Position numbers and translations under genes: made by a program. A stretch of 64,000 nt of DNA from Mycobacterium celatum (GTDB lineage Bacteria > Actinomycetota > Actinomycetes > Mycobacteriales > Mycobacteriaceae): positions 1-64,000 of the forward strand of contig NZ_LQOM01000051.1 in the NCBI RefSeq assembly GCF_002101595.1, in the 5' to 3' direction. A model generated the notes under the pieces. That model was not told the origin of the DNA and ran no database searches. It saw only the letters and a list, made by a program, of their open reading frames with translations. The first letter of the stretch is position 1, and each line of letters opens with the position of its first letter. Below are positions 9,454 through 18,364 of this stretch, piece after piece.

Positions 9454-10618
9454 TCGGCGGAACAGTCAGGTTGACACCGGAATCGGCGTCGAAGATGGCC
9501 AGTTTCAATGTGTCGAAAGCCAATTCGAGCGACTGTCCTTTTGCGGCCTTCGACGCCGACGGAACCCGCGCGACGAATTCGTGTTCGACGCCGTCGGATT
9601 CCTCCTCCGCCTCGGCCAGCTGCTTGGAATGCACGGCGGCGCCCTCGGTGGTGAAGTACACGTACTTGTCGGCGCCCAGCGACTCGACCATGTCGACCTT
9701 CACCTCGAAGAGCAGCGCGCTGAGGCGCTGATAGGCGTCGATCAGCGCGGCGTCCTGCAGATGCTCCGGGCGGATGCCCACGATGACGTTCTGCGGTGTC
9801 GGGTGCTGCGCCAGCACATCGTAGACCGGCTGGGTCAGCGTCACCTCGCCGAACGGCAGGCTCACCCCGGTGGGCGTCATGGTGGCGGGGAAGAAATTCA
9901 TCGCGGGCGAGCCGATGAAGCTGGCGACGAACAAGTTGGCCGGCCGCTCGTAGAGTTCGTCGGGAGTGCCGATCTGCTGCGCAACACCGCCTCGCATCAC
10001 CACCACCCGGTCGCCCAGTGTCATGGCCTCGGTCTGGTCGTGGGTCACATACACCGTCGTAGTACCCAACCGCCGCTGCAGGCGCGCGATCTCGCCGCGC
10101 ATCTGGACCCGCAGCTTGGCGTCCAGATTCGACAGCGGCTCGTCCATCAGGAACGCCTTGGGGTGACGCACAATAGCCCGGCCCATCGCCACCCGCTGGC
10201 GCTGGCCACCCGACAACTGGGAGGGCTTGCGATCCAGAAAGTCAGTCAGATCAAGGATTCTCGCGGTCTCCTCGACCTTCTGGGCGATCTCGGCCTTCTT
10301 CATCTTCGCCAGAGTCAGCGGAAAGGCGATGTTCTGGCGCACCGTCATATGCGGGTACAGCGCATACGACTGGAACACCATCGCGATGTCGCGGTCCTTG
10401 GGTGCCTTGTCGTTGACCCGCTCGCCGCCGATCCGCAACTCCCCCGACGAGATATCCTCCAGCCCGGCAATCATATTCAGCGTCGTGCTCTTGCCGCAGC
10501 CGGAAGGCCCGACCAGGATGAGGAATTCGCCGTCGGCGATGGTGATGCTCAGATCCTTCACGGCCGTCGCGCCGTCAGGGTAACTCTTGGTCACCCGGTC
10601 CAACACAATCTCGGCCAT
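9434..10618 (-). CDS. sugC: Trehalose ABC importer ATP-binding protein SugC
   Basis: The 394-aa ATPase of the LpqY-SugABC importer, which recaptures trehalose released when trehalose monomycolate donates its mycolate. Walker A is GPSGCGKST, the signature LSGGQRQR, Walker B AFLMDEPLSNLD, and the H-loop lies in VTHDQTEAM. A C-terminal TOBE/OB regulatory domain follows, as in MalK/UgpC proteins. ATG 10618 is 4 bp from the sugB stop. Confidence 0.95.
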   Translation of the reverse strand: MAEIVLDRVTKSYPDGATAVKDLSITIADGEFLILVGPSGCGKSTTLNMIAGLEDISSGELRIGGERVNDKAPKDRDIAMVFQSYALYPHMTVRQNIAFPLTLAKMKKAEIAQKVEETARILDLTDFLDRKPSQLSGGQRQRVAMGRAIVRHPKAFLMDEPLSNLDAKLRVQMRGEIARLQRRLGTTTVYVTHDQTEAMTLGDRVVVMRGGVAQQIGTPDELYERPANLFVASFIGSPAMNFFPATMTPTGVSLPFGEVTLTQPVYDVLAQHPTPQNVIVGIRPEHLQDAALIDAYQRLSALLFEVKVDMVESLGADKYVYFTTEGAAVHSKQLAEAEEESDGVEHEFVARVPSASKAAKGQSLELAFDTLKLAIFDADSGVNLTVPPSDTDSG

Positions 10619-10622
10619 CGAG

Positions 10623-11459
10623 CTATCCCTTCACAGCGCCAGAGGTCAGTCCGGCAACTATCCGTCGTTGGAAGACTAGAACAAAAACGATGATCGGGAC
10701 GGTAATGACCATCGCGCCGGCCGCGATCGATCCGGTCGGCTCCTCGAATTGCGAACTTCCGGTGAAGTTGGCAATGGCCACCGGTGCGGTGATCGCCGCC
10801 TTGGTGGCGGTCAACGACAGTGCGAGCAGCAGGTCGTTCCAGGCGAAGATGAACACCAGGATTGCGGCAGTCACAATTCCCGGCGCCGCCAGTGGAACGA
10901 TGACCCTGCGGAACGCCTGGCCCGGTGTGGCGCCGTCCATCTTGGCGGCCTTCTCCAAATCCCAGGGGATCTCTCGGAAGAATGCGGACAGAGTGTACAG
11001 TGCCAGCGGCAAAGCGAAAGTGATGTACGGGATGATCAGGCCCGGCCAGGTGTCGAACAGGCCGACCGCGCGTTCGATATCGAATATCGGTGTGACAAGC
11101 GAGATCTGCGGAAACATCGCGATCAATAGCGCGGCGCCGATCAAGAGCCCTTTGCCGGGGAAATCCAACCGCGCCACCGCATAAGCCGCCATTGCACCGA
11201 TGACGACCGCGATCACGGTGGTAATCGCGCCGATACCAATCGAATTGATCAGCGCCGAGCTGAAGAAGTTTCCGCGGAAAATGGCGCGATAGTTGTCAAC
11301 GGTCACCGATGACGGAATCAGCTTGCCGTCTTTGACCGTTGATGTCGGCTTGAGCGACAGCGACAAGATCCACAACACCGGAAACAGCGCATAGATCACC
11401 ACCAACGCGTCGGCCACCACCCAACCTGCCGTGCGCGCGGCACCGGCCCGCTCAGCCAC
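10623..11459 (-). CDS. sugB: Trehalose ABC importer permease SugB
   Basis: A 278-aa MalG-type membrane permease with about six hydrophobic helices and the cytoplasmic EAA-like loop (DLEKAAKMDGATPGQAF) that contacts SugC. GTG 11459 overlaps the end of sugA by 8 bp; the frame remains open upstream but the homologous start (about 274 aa in Rv1237) fits this GTG. It pairs with SugA to form the trehalose channel. Confidence 0.94.
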   Translation of the reverse strand: MAERAGAARTAGWVVADALVVIYALFPVLWILSLSLKPTSTVKDGKLIPSSVTVDNYRAIFRGNFFSSALINSIGIGAITTVIAVVIGAMAAYAVARLDFPGKGLLIGAALLIAMFPQISLVTPIFDIERAVGLFDTWPGLIIPYITFALPLALYTLSAFFREIPWDLEKAAKMDGATPGQAFRRVIVPLAAPGIVTAAILVFIFAWNDLLLALSLTATKAAITAPVAIANFTGSSQFEEPTGSIAAGAMVITVPIIVFVLVFQRRIVAGLTSGAVKG

Positions 11460-12345
11460 GGCCCTCACCTCCCGGTGCCGCAGCCCCGAACACCTTGACG
11501 AAGATGAGCGCAATGACCGCCACGCTGAGGAAGATCAGCACCGAAATCGCCGAGCCCAGGCCCACATTGAAGCCCTTGAACAGGTTGTCGTAGCCCAGCA
11601 TCGACACCGAATCGGTGTTGTTGGAGCCGCCGGTGAGCACATAGATGTTGTCGAAGATCCGGAAGGCATCCAAGGTGCGGAACAGCAGCGCCACCAGGAT
11701 CGCCGGTTTGATCAGCGGCAGAATGATCTTGAACAGCCGTCGCCAGGCACCCGCGCCGTCGACCTGGGCGGCCTTGAGCAGGTCGTCGGGCACCAACGCC
11801 AACCCGGCCAGCAGCAACAGCGCCATGAACGGTGTCGTCTTCCAGACCTCGGCGAGCACCACGATGCAAAGCGACGGAATCTGCTGGGTCAGCGGCGCGC
11901 TGCCCTGCGGCAGCAGGTTGGCCAGATACCCGGTGCCGGGCGTCCAGGCGTAGTACCAGCTGTACGACGCGGCCACCGTGACGATGCCGTACGGAATCAA
12001 CACCGCCGTGCGCACCACGCCCTTGCCGAGCAGGCTGCGGTGCATGATCAGCGCCAGCGCCAAGCCCAACACGAACTCGAGCGCCACCGAAACCACGGTG
12101 ATAGCCAGCGTCACCACGAACGCCGTCCACCACAGGCGGTCGGTCAAGATGGTTTGGTAATTGGCCAGGCCGGCGAACTTGGCGTCGCCCGGTGTGGCAA
12201 AACTGAAGCGCTGCAAGCTCAACCACACCGCGTAACCGATCGGGTACGCCGTCACGGCCAGCATCAGAAGCACCGCGGGCGCCACCAGGGTGAACGCCAG
12301 GCGGCGCTCCGAACGCCGGCCCTCGGTCGCGGTGGTCGCGGTCAT
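11452..12345 (-). CDS. sugA: Trehalose ABC importer permease SugA
   Basis: A 297-aa MalF-type permease with a first membrane helix near residues 15-37, about five further helices, and an EAA loop (DLLKAAQVDGAGAWRRLF). ATG 12345 overlaps the lpqY stop in ATGA, the usual coupling in this operon. Homolog of Rv1236. Confidence 0.94.
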   Translation of the reverse strand: MTATTATEGRRSERRLAFTLVAPAVLLMLAVTAYPIGYAVWLSLQRFSFATPGDAKFAGLANYQTILTDRLWWTAFVVTLAITVVSVALEFVLGLALALIMHRSLLGKGVVRTAVLIPYGIVTVAASYSWYYAWTPGTGYLANLLPQGSAPLTQQIPSLCIVVLAEVWKTTPFMALLLLAGLALVPDDLLKAAQVDGAGAWRRLFKIILPLIKPAILVALLFRTLDAFRIFDNIYVLTGGSNNTDSVSMLGYDNLFKGFNVGLGSAISVLIFLSVAVIALIFVKVFGAAAPGGEGRG

Positions 12346-13856
12346 GGGATCAGGCCCTTCCCGTCGATGGCCTTCTGCACCTGCTCGGTGAGCGTGTCGG
12401 CGGTCTTCTCCGGATCGATCGCGGTGATCGGGGCCAGCGTTGCCGAGATCCGGGTCGACACCGCTTGGTAGAGCGGTGTCTCCGGGCGCACGGCTGCGTC
12501 GGTGAGTTGCCGGCGAATCACGTCGTACATCGGATACTTCGCCTGGAACTGCGAATCGGAGTACAGCGACGAGCGCACCGCGGGCAGGCCGCCCTCGATC
12601 GAGACGTATTTCTGGTTGGCCAGACTGCGCAGGCAGCGCACGGCCTCGAAAGCCTCCGCCTTGTGGCGAGTTGTCTTGGCCACCGCCAGATTCAGTCCGC
12701 CGATCGTCACCTTGGCCGGCCGACCGGGTTGCACACCGGGATAGGGCGCGAAGCCGAGCACCGACTTGGCGGCCTCGTAGGCCGCGCGGAACTGCTCGTC
12801 GGTCGGATCGAAACTCCCCACGCTGTCGATGCTGCCCGCCAGGTCCGGACGCCTGTTGAGCGGCAGGAATCCCACGCCGCCTTTGACGGCGTTCTCGAGC
12901 ATGGAAGGCAGCACGAACGGCCAGTTGACCTCGAGCGCGGCTTTGCCTTGCTCGAGCGCCAATCGCGCTGTGCCCTCGTCGGTCTGGGTGATCGACGGGT
13001 CGGCACCGGGTGCGGTGGCCACCGACTTCATGGTCTGCAGAGCCTTGACCGTCGCCGCGCGGTGGACGGGGGTGTCGGTCAGCGTGACCGCCTTGCCGTC
13101 GTCGGACAGCACCTGGCCGCCGGCACTGGCCAGCAGCGTGTTGAACCACACCACCAGCCCCTCGTATTGCTTGGCCTCCACCGCGATCCAGCTCGGTTTG
13201 CCGGCGTCGTGCAGCCGCGTTGCCTCGGCCACCATGCCATCCCAGGTGGTCGGCGGTTTATCCATCAAATCCGCGCGGTACCAAAGCAATTGGGTGTTCG
13301 TCGTCAGTGGTGACGCGTAGAGCTTGTGTCGACGGCGGGCGGTCGCGAGCGGACCCGGCAGCGTGTCGGAGGTGGCGTCGGCCTCGGCCCGGCCGGCGGG
13401 GTCGTCGGACAGCGGCAGCGCCCAGCCGGCGTCGGCGAACTCCGCGGTCCACACCACGTCGATGGCCATCACGTCCAGGGTGCGGTCGTTGCCGGTGAGC
13501 CTGCGGGCCAACTGCAGCCGCTGGTCGTCCGCCGACCGGGGCAGGCTGAACTGCCGGATGGTGAACCGGCCGCCGAGCTGGTCGGTGCAGCGCCGGGCGA
13601 GCGCGGTGAATGTCGCGGTGTCGTTGGCCGGCGAGTAGAGACTCACCACCAGACCGTCGTCGGCCGATCCGCACGACGACACCGAAGCGGTTGTCAGCGC
13701 CGCCAGCACGGCCGCGGCCAGCCGCCGCGCGCGCCCGCGACTCGGCCCGAGCTCACGGTGGCGATCCGCTTCACCCGGCTTCGCCGCGCTTGCGATCGGC
13801 CCGAGCTCACGGTGGCGATCCGCTTCACCCGGCTTCGCCGCGCTTGCGATCGCCAC
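12342..13856 (-). CDS. lpqY: Trehalose-binding lipoprotein LpqY with a repeat-extended signal peptide
   Basis: Periplasmic-side substrate-binding lipoprotein of the trehalose importer. The mature part is a family 1 solute-binding protein close to Rv1235. The start is probably GTG 13856, which has GAGAAAGGCAGG in front. From there the n-region contains two tandem in-frame copies of an 18-residue unit (IASAAKPGEADRHRELGP) before the hydrophobic core (RLAAAVLAALTTASV) and lipobox VSSC. The total of 504 aa exceeds the M. tuberculosis length I recall (468) by 36, exactly two units. The long charged n-region is unusual for a lipoprotein signal; a start downstream of the repeats has no obvious codon, so export presumably tolerates the insertion. 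Confidence 0.93.
   Translation of the reverse strand: MAIASAAKPGEADRHRELGPIASAAKPGEADRHRELGPSRGRARRLAAAVLAALTTASVSSCGSADDGLVVSLYSPANDTATFTALARRCTDQLGGRFTIRQFSLPRSADDQRLQLARRLTGNDRTLDVMAIDVVWTAEFADAGWALPLSDDPAGRAEADATSDTLPGPLATARRRHKLYASPLTTNTQLLWYRADLMDKPPTTWDGMVAEATRLHDAGKPSWIAVEAKQYEGLVVWFNTLLASAGGQVLSDDGKAVTLTDTPVHRAATVKALQTMKSVATAPGADPSITQTDEGTARLALEQGKAALEVNWPFVLPSMLENAVKGGVGFLPLNRRPDLAGSIDSVGSFDPTDEQFRAAYEAAKSVLGFAPYPGVQPGRPAKVTIGGLNLAVAKTTRHKAEAFEAVRCLRSLANQKYVSIEGGLPAVRSSLYSDSQFQAKYPMYDVIRRQLTDAAVRPETPLYQAVSTRISATLAPITAIDPEKTADTLTEQVQKAIDGKGLIP
13743..13850 (-). repeat. Tandem 54-bp repeat (two perfect copies) inside the lpqY signal region
   Basis: Copies 13743-13796 and 13797-13850 are identical and keep frame (18 codons each). 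Each contains the dispersed GC-rich element whose 46-bp core (13811-13856) recurs at 33061-33106 with 39 of 46 identical bases, and in shorter form at 36820 and 47585. Confidence 0.9.
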
Positions 13857-13952
13857 GGCACCTGCCTTTCTCCGGTTCCCCGCGGCAGAACGGTAGAACC
13901 AGCTACGCGTGAGATGCAACACGCCCGGTATGCGTGCCACGTTCGAGAGCGG

Positions 13953-14480
13953 TCAGATCGCCAGGCGGGCGAGAAGGTCGCGGGCTTTCTCGGCATTCTG
14001 CGGGTCGCACAGCACGTCGTAGCGGCCGGCGACCAGTTGCATCGTCGAACTGAAGTCGCGGGTGCCGCGCGCCATCGCATACGGGACCGCGGAGGTGATC
14101 AGGCCGAAGAAAACCCCGGCGATCAGGCCGGTGGCCAGCGCGGCCCACGGGTTGGGGCTGAAAAACCCCAGCACCAAGCCGATGAACAGCCCCAACCAGG
14201 CGCCACTCAAAACGCCACCGCCGAGGACCTTCGGCCAGGTCAGCCGGCCGGTAACCCGTTCGACCTGCATCAGGTCGACCCCGACGATCGTCACCTGCTG
14301 CACCGGGAACTCTTGCTCGGACAGGTAGTCGACGGCTCGCTGCGCCTCCGCATAGGTGGGGTACGACCCCACCGGCCAACCCTTGGGCGGGGTCGGCAGT
14401 CCGGGCGCGCTGCGCCGGCCCGCCGCCGGGCCGGAGGGGGCGCCACCGGGAACCTGTCCGGGCTGGAAAGGGCTGGTCAT
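13953..14480 (-). CDS. Conserved membrane protein with general stress protein 17M-like domain (Rv1234-like)
   Basis: A 175-aa protein with a Pro/Gly-rich N-terminus, a small alpha/beta domain (WPVGSYPTYAEAQRAVDYL ... VTIVGVDL) like the GS17M general stress fold, then a glycine-rich pair of membrane helices around residues 85-130. It lies 96 bp upstream of lpqY on the same strand, as Rv1234 does before lpqY, so cotranscription with the trehalose importer is possible. Molecular function unknown. ATG 14480 is followed by TSPFQPGQ. Confidence 0.8.
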   Translation of the reverse strand: MTSPFQPGQVPGGAPSGPAAGRRSAPGLPTPPKGWPVGSYPTYAEAQRAVDYLSEQEFPVQQVTIVGVDLMQVERVTGRLTWPKVLGGGVLSGAWLGLFIGLVLGFFSPNPWAALATGLIAGVFFGLITSAVPYAMARGTRDFSSTMQLVAGRYDVLCDPQNAEKARDLLARLAI

Positions 14481-14633
14481 AGTTCTATTCTCCTCTGCCG
14501 GCGTACCAAGTAGCAGCGGGCCGCTGTCGATCTTCTACCAGCACATACGGTAGATCTCGGTGCGCCGCTTGCGTCGCAGGCGGGCTCTGCCAGTTCCGGC
14601 CGCCGACCGTCCGCATCGTTTAGGTTGAACAGC

Positions 14634-14996
14634 ATGACAGTTCCCGGCGGCGACTCCGGCGAGAGAACGCCGGAGGGGCCGAATCCGCCGTCGGGCTATC
14701 CACCGCCGATGCCGCCAGGCTACGGCGGGGTCCCGGGCGGCTATCCGGAGTATGCAGGCGCCCACGGAGAACAGCCCGGCACCAACACCCTGGCGATCGC
14801 CGCCTTGGTCGCCTCGCTGGTAGGCCTGCTGTGCGGCATCGGCTCAATCGTGGGCATCGTGTTGGGCACCGTCGCCGTCAACCAGATCAAGCGGAATCCG
14901 CAGCAGGGTTACGGCCTGGCCGTCGCGGGCATCGTCGTCGGCATCGCGACGCTGGTGGTCAGCCTCATTTTCTTCATCACTGTGCGGCTGCACTAG
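14634..14996 (+). CDS. DUF4190-type small membrane protein
   Basis: A 120-aa protein with a disordered Gly/Pro/Tyr-rich N-terminal half followed by two hydrophobic helices separated by a short loop containing NQIKRNPQQGYGLA, the hallmark of DUF4190 proteins. ATG 14634 is chosen because an upstream TTG adds only three codons and has no better ribosome binding site. It is followed after 4 bp by a clear paralog, so the two form a small tandem pair. Function unknown; membrane location inferred. Confidence 0.8.
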   Translation: MTVPGGDSGERTPEGPNPPSGYPPPMPPGYGGVPGGYPEYAGAHGEQPGTNTLAIAALVASLVGLLCGIGSIVGIVLGTVAVNQIKRNPQQGYGLAVAGIVVGIATLVVSLIFFITVRLH

Positions 14997-15000
14997 CGAC

Positions 15001-15465
15001 ATGACCGGCCCCGATCAGCCGTACCCGGGCGGAGAGCAACAGCCGTGGTGGAACAACCCGCCCGCGCCGGTCGACCCGAACACGCCGATGAACTATCCGG
15101 TGTATCCGCACGCATATCCGCCGCCACCGCCGTATCCGGGTGGCCCCTTCGGTTACGGCGGCCCGCCGGGATACCCCTACGGACCTGCGGGAACCAACGG
15201 TCTGGCGATCGGATCGCTCACCACGTCGATCGCCGGGGTCGTCTTGGGGGTGCCGCTGACGTTCTTCTGCTACCTCGGGCTGCTGATCCCACTGGTCGGC
15301 GTTGTGCTCGGTGTCGTCGCGCTCAACCAGATCAAGCACACCCACCAGCAGGGCCGCGGGCTGGCGATCGCCGGCATCGCGGTGGGCGCCGTCACCTTCG
15401 CGCTGCTGGTGCTGGCCATCATCGGGCTCTTGCTCGTGGGTCTGAGTGCCCTGACCCGGTCCTGA
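15001..15465 (+). CDS. DUF4190-type small membrane protein, second copy (Rv1233c-like)
   Basis: A 154-aa paralog of the preceding gene with the same plan: proline- and tyrosine-rich N-terminus with YPPPPPYPGG-like runs, then two membrane helices around the loop NQIKHTHQQGRGLAIAGI. The start ATG is 4 bp after the previous stop, indicating cotranscription. It converges tightly with the CitE-like gene (4-bp gap). Function unknown. Confidence 0.82.
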   Translation: MTGPDQPYPGGEQQPWWNNPPAPVDPNTPMNYPVYPHAYPPPPPYPGGPFGYGGPPGYPYGPAGTNGLAIGSLTTSIAGVVLGVPLTFFCYLGLLIPLVGVVLGVVALNQIKHTHQQGRGLAIAGIAVGAVTFALLVLAIIGLLLVGLSALTRS

Positions 15466-15469
15466 GGGG

Positions 15470-16441
15470 CTAGTCGGTAGGCGGAACGAACGGGTCCGAC
15501 TGGCGTTGCATACCCGCCGCACGCCCCTTGGCCGCGATCACCAATGCCATCTTGCGGCTGGCCTCGTCGATCATCTCGTCGCCGAGCATCACCGCGCCGC
15601 GGGCGCCACCGGCACTCGAGGTGTGCCATTCGTAGGCTTCCAAGATCAGCTCGGCGTGGTCGTACTCGTCCTGGCGCGGGCTGAAGATCTCGTTGCCGGC
15701 CGCGATCTGGTCTGGATGCAGCACCCATTTGCCGTCGTAGCCCAGCGCCGCCGACCGGCCCGCCACCCGCCGGAAGGCCTCGACGTCGCGCACCTTGAGG
15801 TAGGGCCCGTCGACGGCGGCAATGCCGTGCGCGCGCGCCGCCACCAGAATCGTCATCAGGGCGTGGTGGTAGGCATCGCCGACGTCGTAGCCCTCCGGCT
15901 GCTCGCCGACGACCAGCGTGCGCATGTTGAGGCTGGCCATCAGATCCGCCGGACCCAGCACCAGGGCCTGCACCCGCGGGACAGCAGCGATCGCGTCGAC
16001 GTTCAGCAGGCCGCGGGCGTCTTCGATCTGCGCGTCGATGCCGATGCCGCCCACCGGCAGTCCGTGGGTGGTTTCCAACTGGGTCAGCAGCAGATCCAGG
16101 GCGGTGACATGTGAGACGTCGGAGACCTTCGGCAGCACAACGACATCGAGTGTGGCGCCGGACGCCGCGCCGACGGCCGAGACCACCTCGATGACATCGG
16201 CGTGGGTCCACGGCGTCGTCCAGCCGTTGACCCGCACGCCGCGCAGCTGCCCGGCCCACCCGGGCCCGGCGAGCGCGGCGGCCACCCGGGTGCGGGCGGA
16301 TTCCTTGGCTTCGGGGGCGACGGCATCCTCGAGATCGAGAAAGACTTCGTCGGCCGGCAATGCTTTGGCCTTGTCGATCATCTTCTGGCTACTACCAGGG
16401 ACCGACAGGCAGGTCCGGCGGGGTCGATAGGCGTTATTCAC
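15470..16441 (-). CDS. CitE-like CoA-ester lyase (HpcH/HpaI aldolase family)
   Basis: A 323-aa TIM-barrel protein. The N-terminus has RRTCLSVPGSSQKMIDKA, typical of the citrate lyase beta/malyl-CoA lyase group; the metal site includes FLDLEDAV and a later QIEDARG, with LGPADL near the middle. No citrate lyase alpha or acyl-carrier subunit is nearby, so it is more likely a stand-alone lyase or thioesterase acting on a malyl-CoA-type ester than part of citrate lyase. GTG 16441 has TAGGAG 7 nt upstream. Its start is only 24 bp from the divergent MgtE-N protein start. Confidence 0.85.
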   Translation of the reverse strand: MNNAYRPRRTCLSVPGSSQKMIDKAKALPADEVFLDLEDAVAPEAKESARTRVAAALAGPGWAGQLRGVRVNGWTTPWTHADVIEVVSAVGAASGATLDVVVLPKVSDVSHVTALDLLLTQLETTHGLPVGGIGIDAQIEDARGLLNVDAIAAVPRVQALVLGPADLMASLNMRTLVVGEQPEGYDVGDAYHHALMTILVAARAHGIAAVDGPYLKVRDVEAFRRVAGRSAALGYDGKWVLHPDQIAAGNEIFSPRQDEYDHAELILEAYEWHTSSAGGARGAVMLGDEMIDEASRKMALVIAAKGRAAGMQRQSDPFVPPTD

Positions 16442-16465
16442 AGTTTCACTCCTACAGTTTGAACC

Positions 16466-17761
16466 ATGACGTCGATCAACCGGGTGTACGTGGCACGGCT
16501 GGCGCGAATGCTGGTGCTCGGCCCGATGGGCGAGTCGCTCGGCCGGGTGCGCGACGTCGTCGTCAGCATCAGCATCGTGCGTCAACAGCCGCGTGTTCTC
16601 GGCCTTGTCGTCGAATTGCCTTCGCGCCGAAGGATTTTCGTGCCGATTGGACGCGTCGCAGCAATCGAGCCCAACGCGGTGACGTTGAACACCACCAGCG
16701 TGTCGCTGCACCGGTTCGAGCAGCGGCCTGGCGAAGTGCTGGTGCTGGGCCAGGTGCTGGACACCAAGGTGCGGGTCAACGATCCCGAACTGCCGCAGCT
16801 GGCCGACACCGATGTGGTGATCACCGATCTCGGCATCGAACAGACGCGAACCCGCGACTGGATGGTGACCCGTGTCGCCGTCCGCAACTCGCGGCGCCTG
16901 GGCCGGCGCGCCGGCGTCTACGTCGTCGACTGGCACAACGTGATCGGCCTGACCCCGTCCGCGCTGGCGATGCCCGGGCAGGGCGTGGCGCAGCTGCTGC
17001 ACCAGTTCGAGGAGTGGCGGCCGATCGAGGTGGCCGACGCACTGCGTGAGCTGCCGCCCAAACGGCGCTACGAGGTGGTCAAGGCGCTCGACGACGACCG
17101 ACTCGCGGACATCTTGCAGGAGTTGCCCGAGGAGGATCAGGCCGACGTGTTGAGGCAGCTGGGTCCCGAACGAGCGGCCGTTGTGCTTGAGGAGATGGAC
17201 CCCGACGACGCCGCGGACCTGCTCGGCATGATGAATCCCACCGAGGCCGAGGTGTTGCTGCGCCGGATGGATCCCGACGAGTCCGATCCGGTGCGACGTC
17301 TGCTGACCCACTCGCCCGACAGCGCGGGCGGCTTGATGACGTCCGATCCGGTGGTGCTCACCCCGGACACCTCGGTCGCCGAGGCGCTGGCCCGGGTCCG
17401 CGATCCCGACCTCACCCCCGCGTTGTCGTCGCTGGTTTTCGTGGTGCGCCCACCGACCGCCACCCCGACCGGTCACTACCTCGGCTGTGTGCACCTGCAG
17501 CGGCTGCTGCGCGAGCCCCCGGCCGCGCTGACCGGCGGAATCATCGACACCGACCTGCCCCGCTTGAGTCCGGACACCTCGCTGCCCGCACTGACGCGCT
17601 ACTTCGCGGCGTACAACCTGGTCTGCGGCCCGGTCGTCGACGAACAGAACCACCTGCTGGGGGCGGTGACGGTCGACGACGTGCTCGACCACTTGCTGCC
17701 GCACGACTGGCGGGCCAGCACCGACGAGCCGGCGCTGGGCGTCGCCGGAGGATCGTCGTGA
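16466..17761 (+). CDS. PRC-barrel, MgtE N-terminal and CBS domain protein (Rv1232c-like)
   Basis: A 431-aa soluble protein. A PRC-barrel-like region at the N-terminus (residues 1-110 with LGPMGESLGRVRDV) is followed by an MgtE N-domain superhelix (residues about 185-290, with repeats such as DILQELPEEDQADVL and LEEMDPDDAADLL) and two CBS motifs to the end. It lacks the MgtE transmembrane domain, so it is probably a nucleotide- or Mg-sensing partner rather than a transporter. It overlaps the DUF1003 gene by 4 bp (GTGA), and that membrane protein is the likely partner. Confidence 0.85.
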   Translation: MTSINRVYVARLARMLVLGPMGESLGRVRDVVVSISIVRQQPRVLGLVVELPSRRRIFVPIGRVAAIEPNAVTLNTTSVSLHRFEQRPGEVLVLGQVLDTKVRVNDPELPQLADTDVVITDLGIEQTRTRDWMVTRVAVRNSRRLGRRAGVYVVDWHNVIGLTPSALAMPGQGVAQLLHQFEEWRPIEVADALRELPPKRRYEVVKALDDDRLADILQELPEEDQADVLRQLGPERAAVVLEEMDPDDAADLLGMMNPTEAEVLLRRMDPDESDPVRRLLTHSPDSAGGLMTSDPVVLTPDTSVAEALARVRDPDLTPALSSLVFVVRPPTATPTGHYLGCVHLQRLLREPPAALTGGIIDTDLPRLSPDTSLPALTRYFAAYNLVCGPVVDEQNHLLGAVTVDDVLDHLLPHDWRASTDEPALGVAGGSS

Positions 17762-18294
17762 GCAAAACGTCGGCGCGGGCGCGGCTGTACACGCCGCGCA
17801 CATCACGCACGCTCGCCCCGCGGGTGGATCCCGAGGCGGTGGGGCAGGTCACCGAATCGGTTGCCCGGTTCTTCGGCACCGGCCGCTACCTGCTTATCCA
17901 GACCGTGGTGGTAGTGGCCTGGATCGCGGTCAACGTGTTCGCGGTCAAGCTGCGCTGGGACCCTTACCCGTTTATCCTGCTCAATCTGGCGTTCTCCACC
18001 CAGGCCGCCTATGCGGCGCCGCTGATTCTGCTGGCCCAGAATCGTCAGGAGAACCGCGACCGGGTGGCGCTCGAAGAGGATCGCCGGCGCGCGGCCCAGA
18101 CCAAGGCCGACACCGAATACCTGGCCCGCGAGCTGGCCGCGCTGCGCCTGGCGATCGGCGAGGTGGCCAAGACCCGCGACTACCTGCGCCATGAACTGGA
18201 GGGTCTGCGAAACCTGCTGGAGGATCGCCAGCCGGACACCGCCGCGCCGGTGGGCACGGGTGACGGCCTCGACCGCCACACCCACAAATCCTGA
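17758..18294 (+). CDS. DUF1003 membrane protein (Rv1231c-like)
   Basis: A 178-aa protein with two predicted membrane helices (VVVVAWIAVNVFAV near residue 45 and a second around residues 65-95 with AYAAPLILLAQNRQ), then a charged coiled-coil tail rich in Arg and Glu. This is the DUF1003 arrangement. GTG start lies within the stop of the upstream CBS protein gene, so the two are translationally coupled. Biochemical role unknown. Confidence 0.85.
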   Translation: MSKTSARARLYTPRTSRTLAPRVDPEAVGQVTESVARFFGTGRYLLIQTVVVVAWIAVNVFAVKLRWDPYPFILLNLAFSTQAAYAAPLILLAQNRQENRDRVALEEDRRRAAQTKADTEYLARELAALRLAIGEVAKTRDYLRHELEGLRNLLEDRQPDTAAPVGTGDGLDRHTHKS

Positions 18295-18364
18295 CCGGGA
18301 TCGCACCCGCGCGGAATCCGCGATTACATAGTCCGCCATTGCCGCCACAGCGGTCACAACTGTT

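Noticed and set aside
15470..17806. 778-codon frame around the CitE-like gene
   Set aside because: Only the last 323 codons match the lyase family; the rest is antisense to the MgtE-N/CBS gene.
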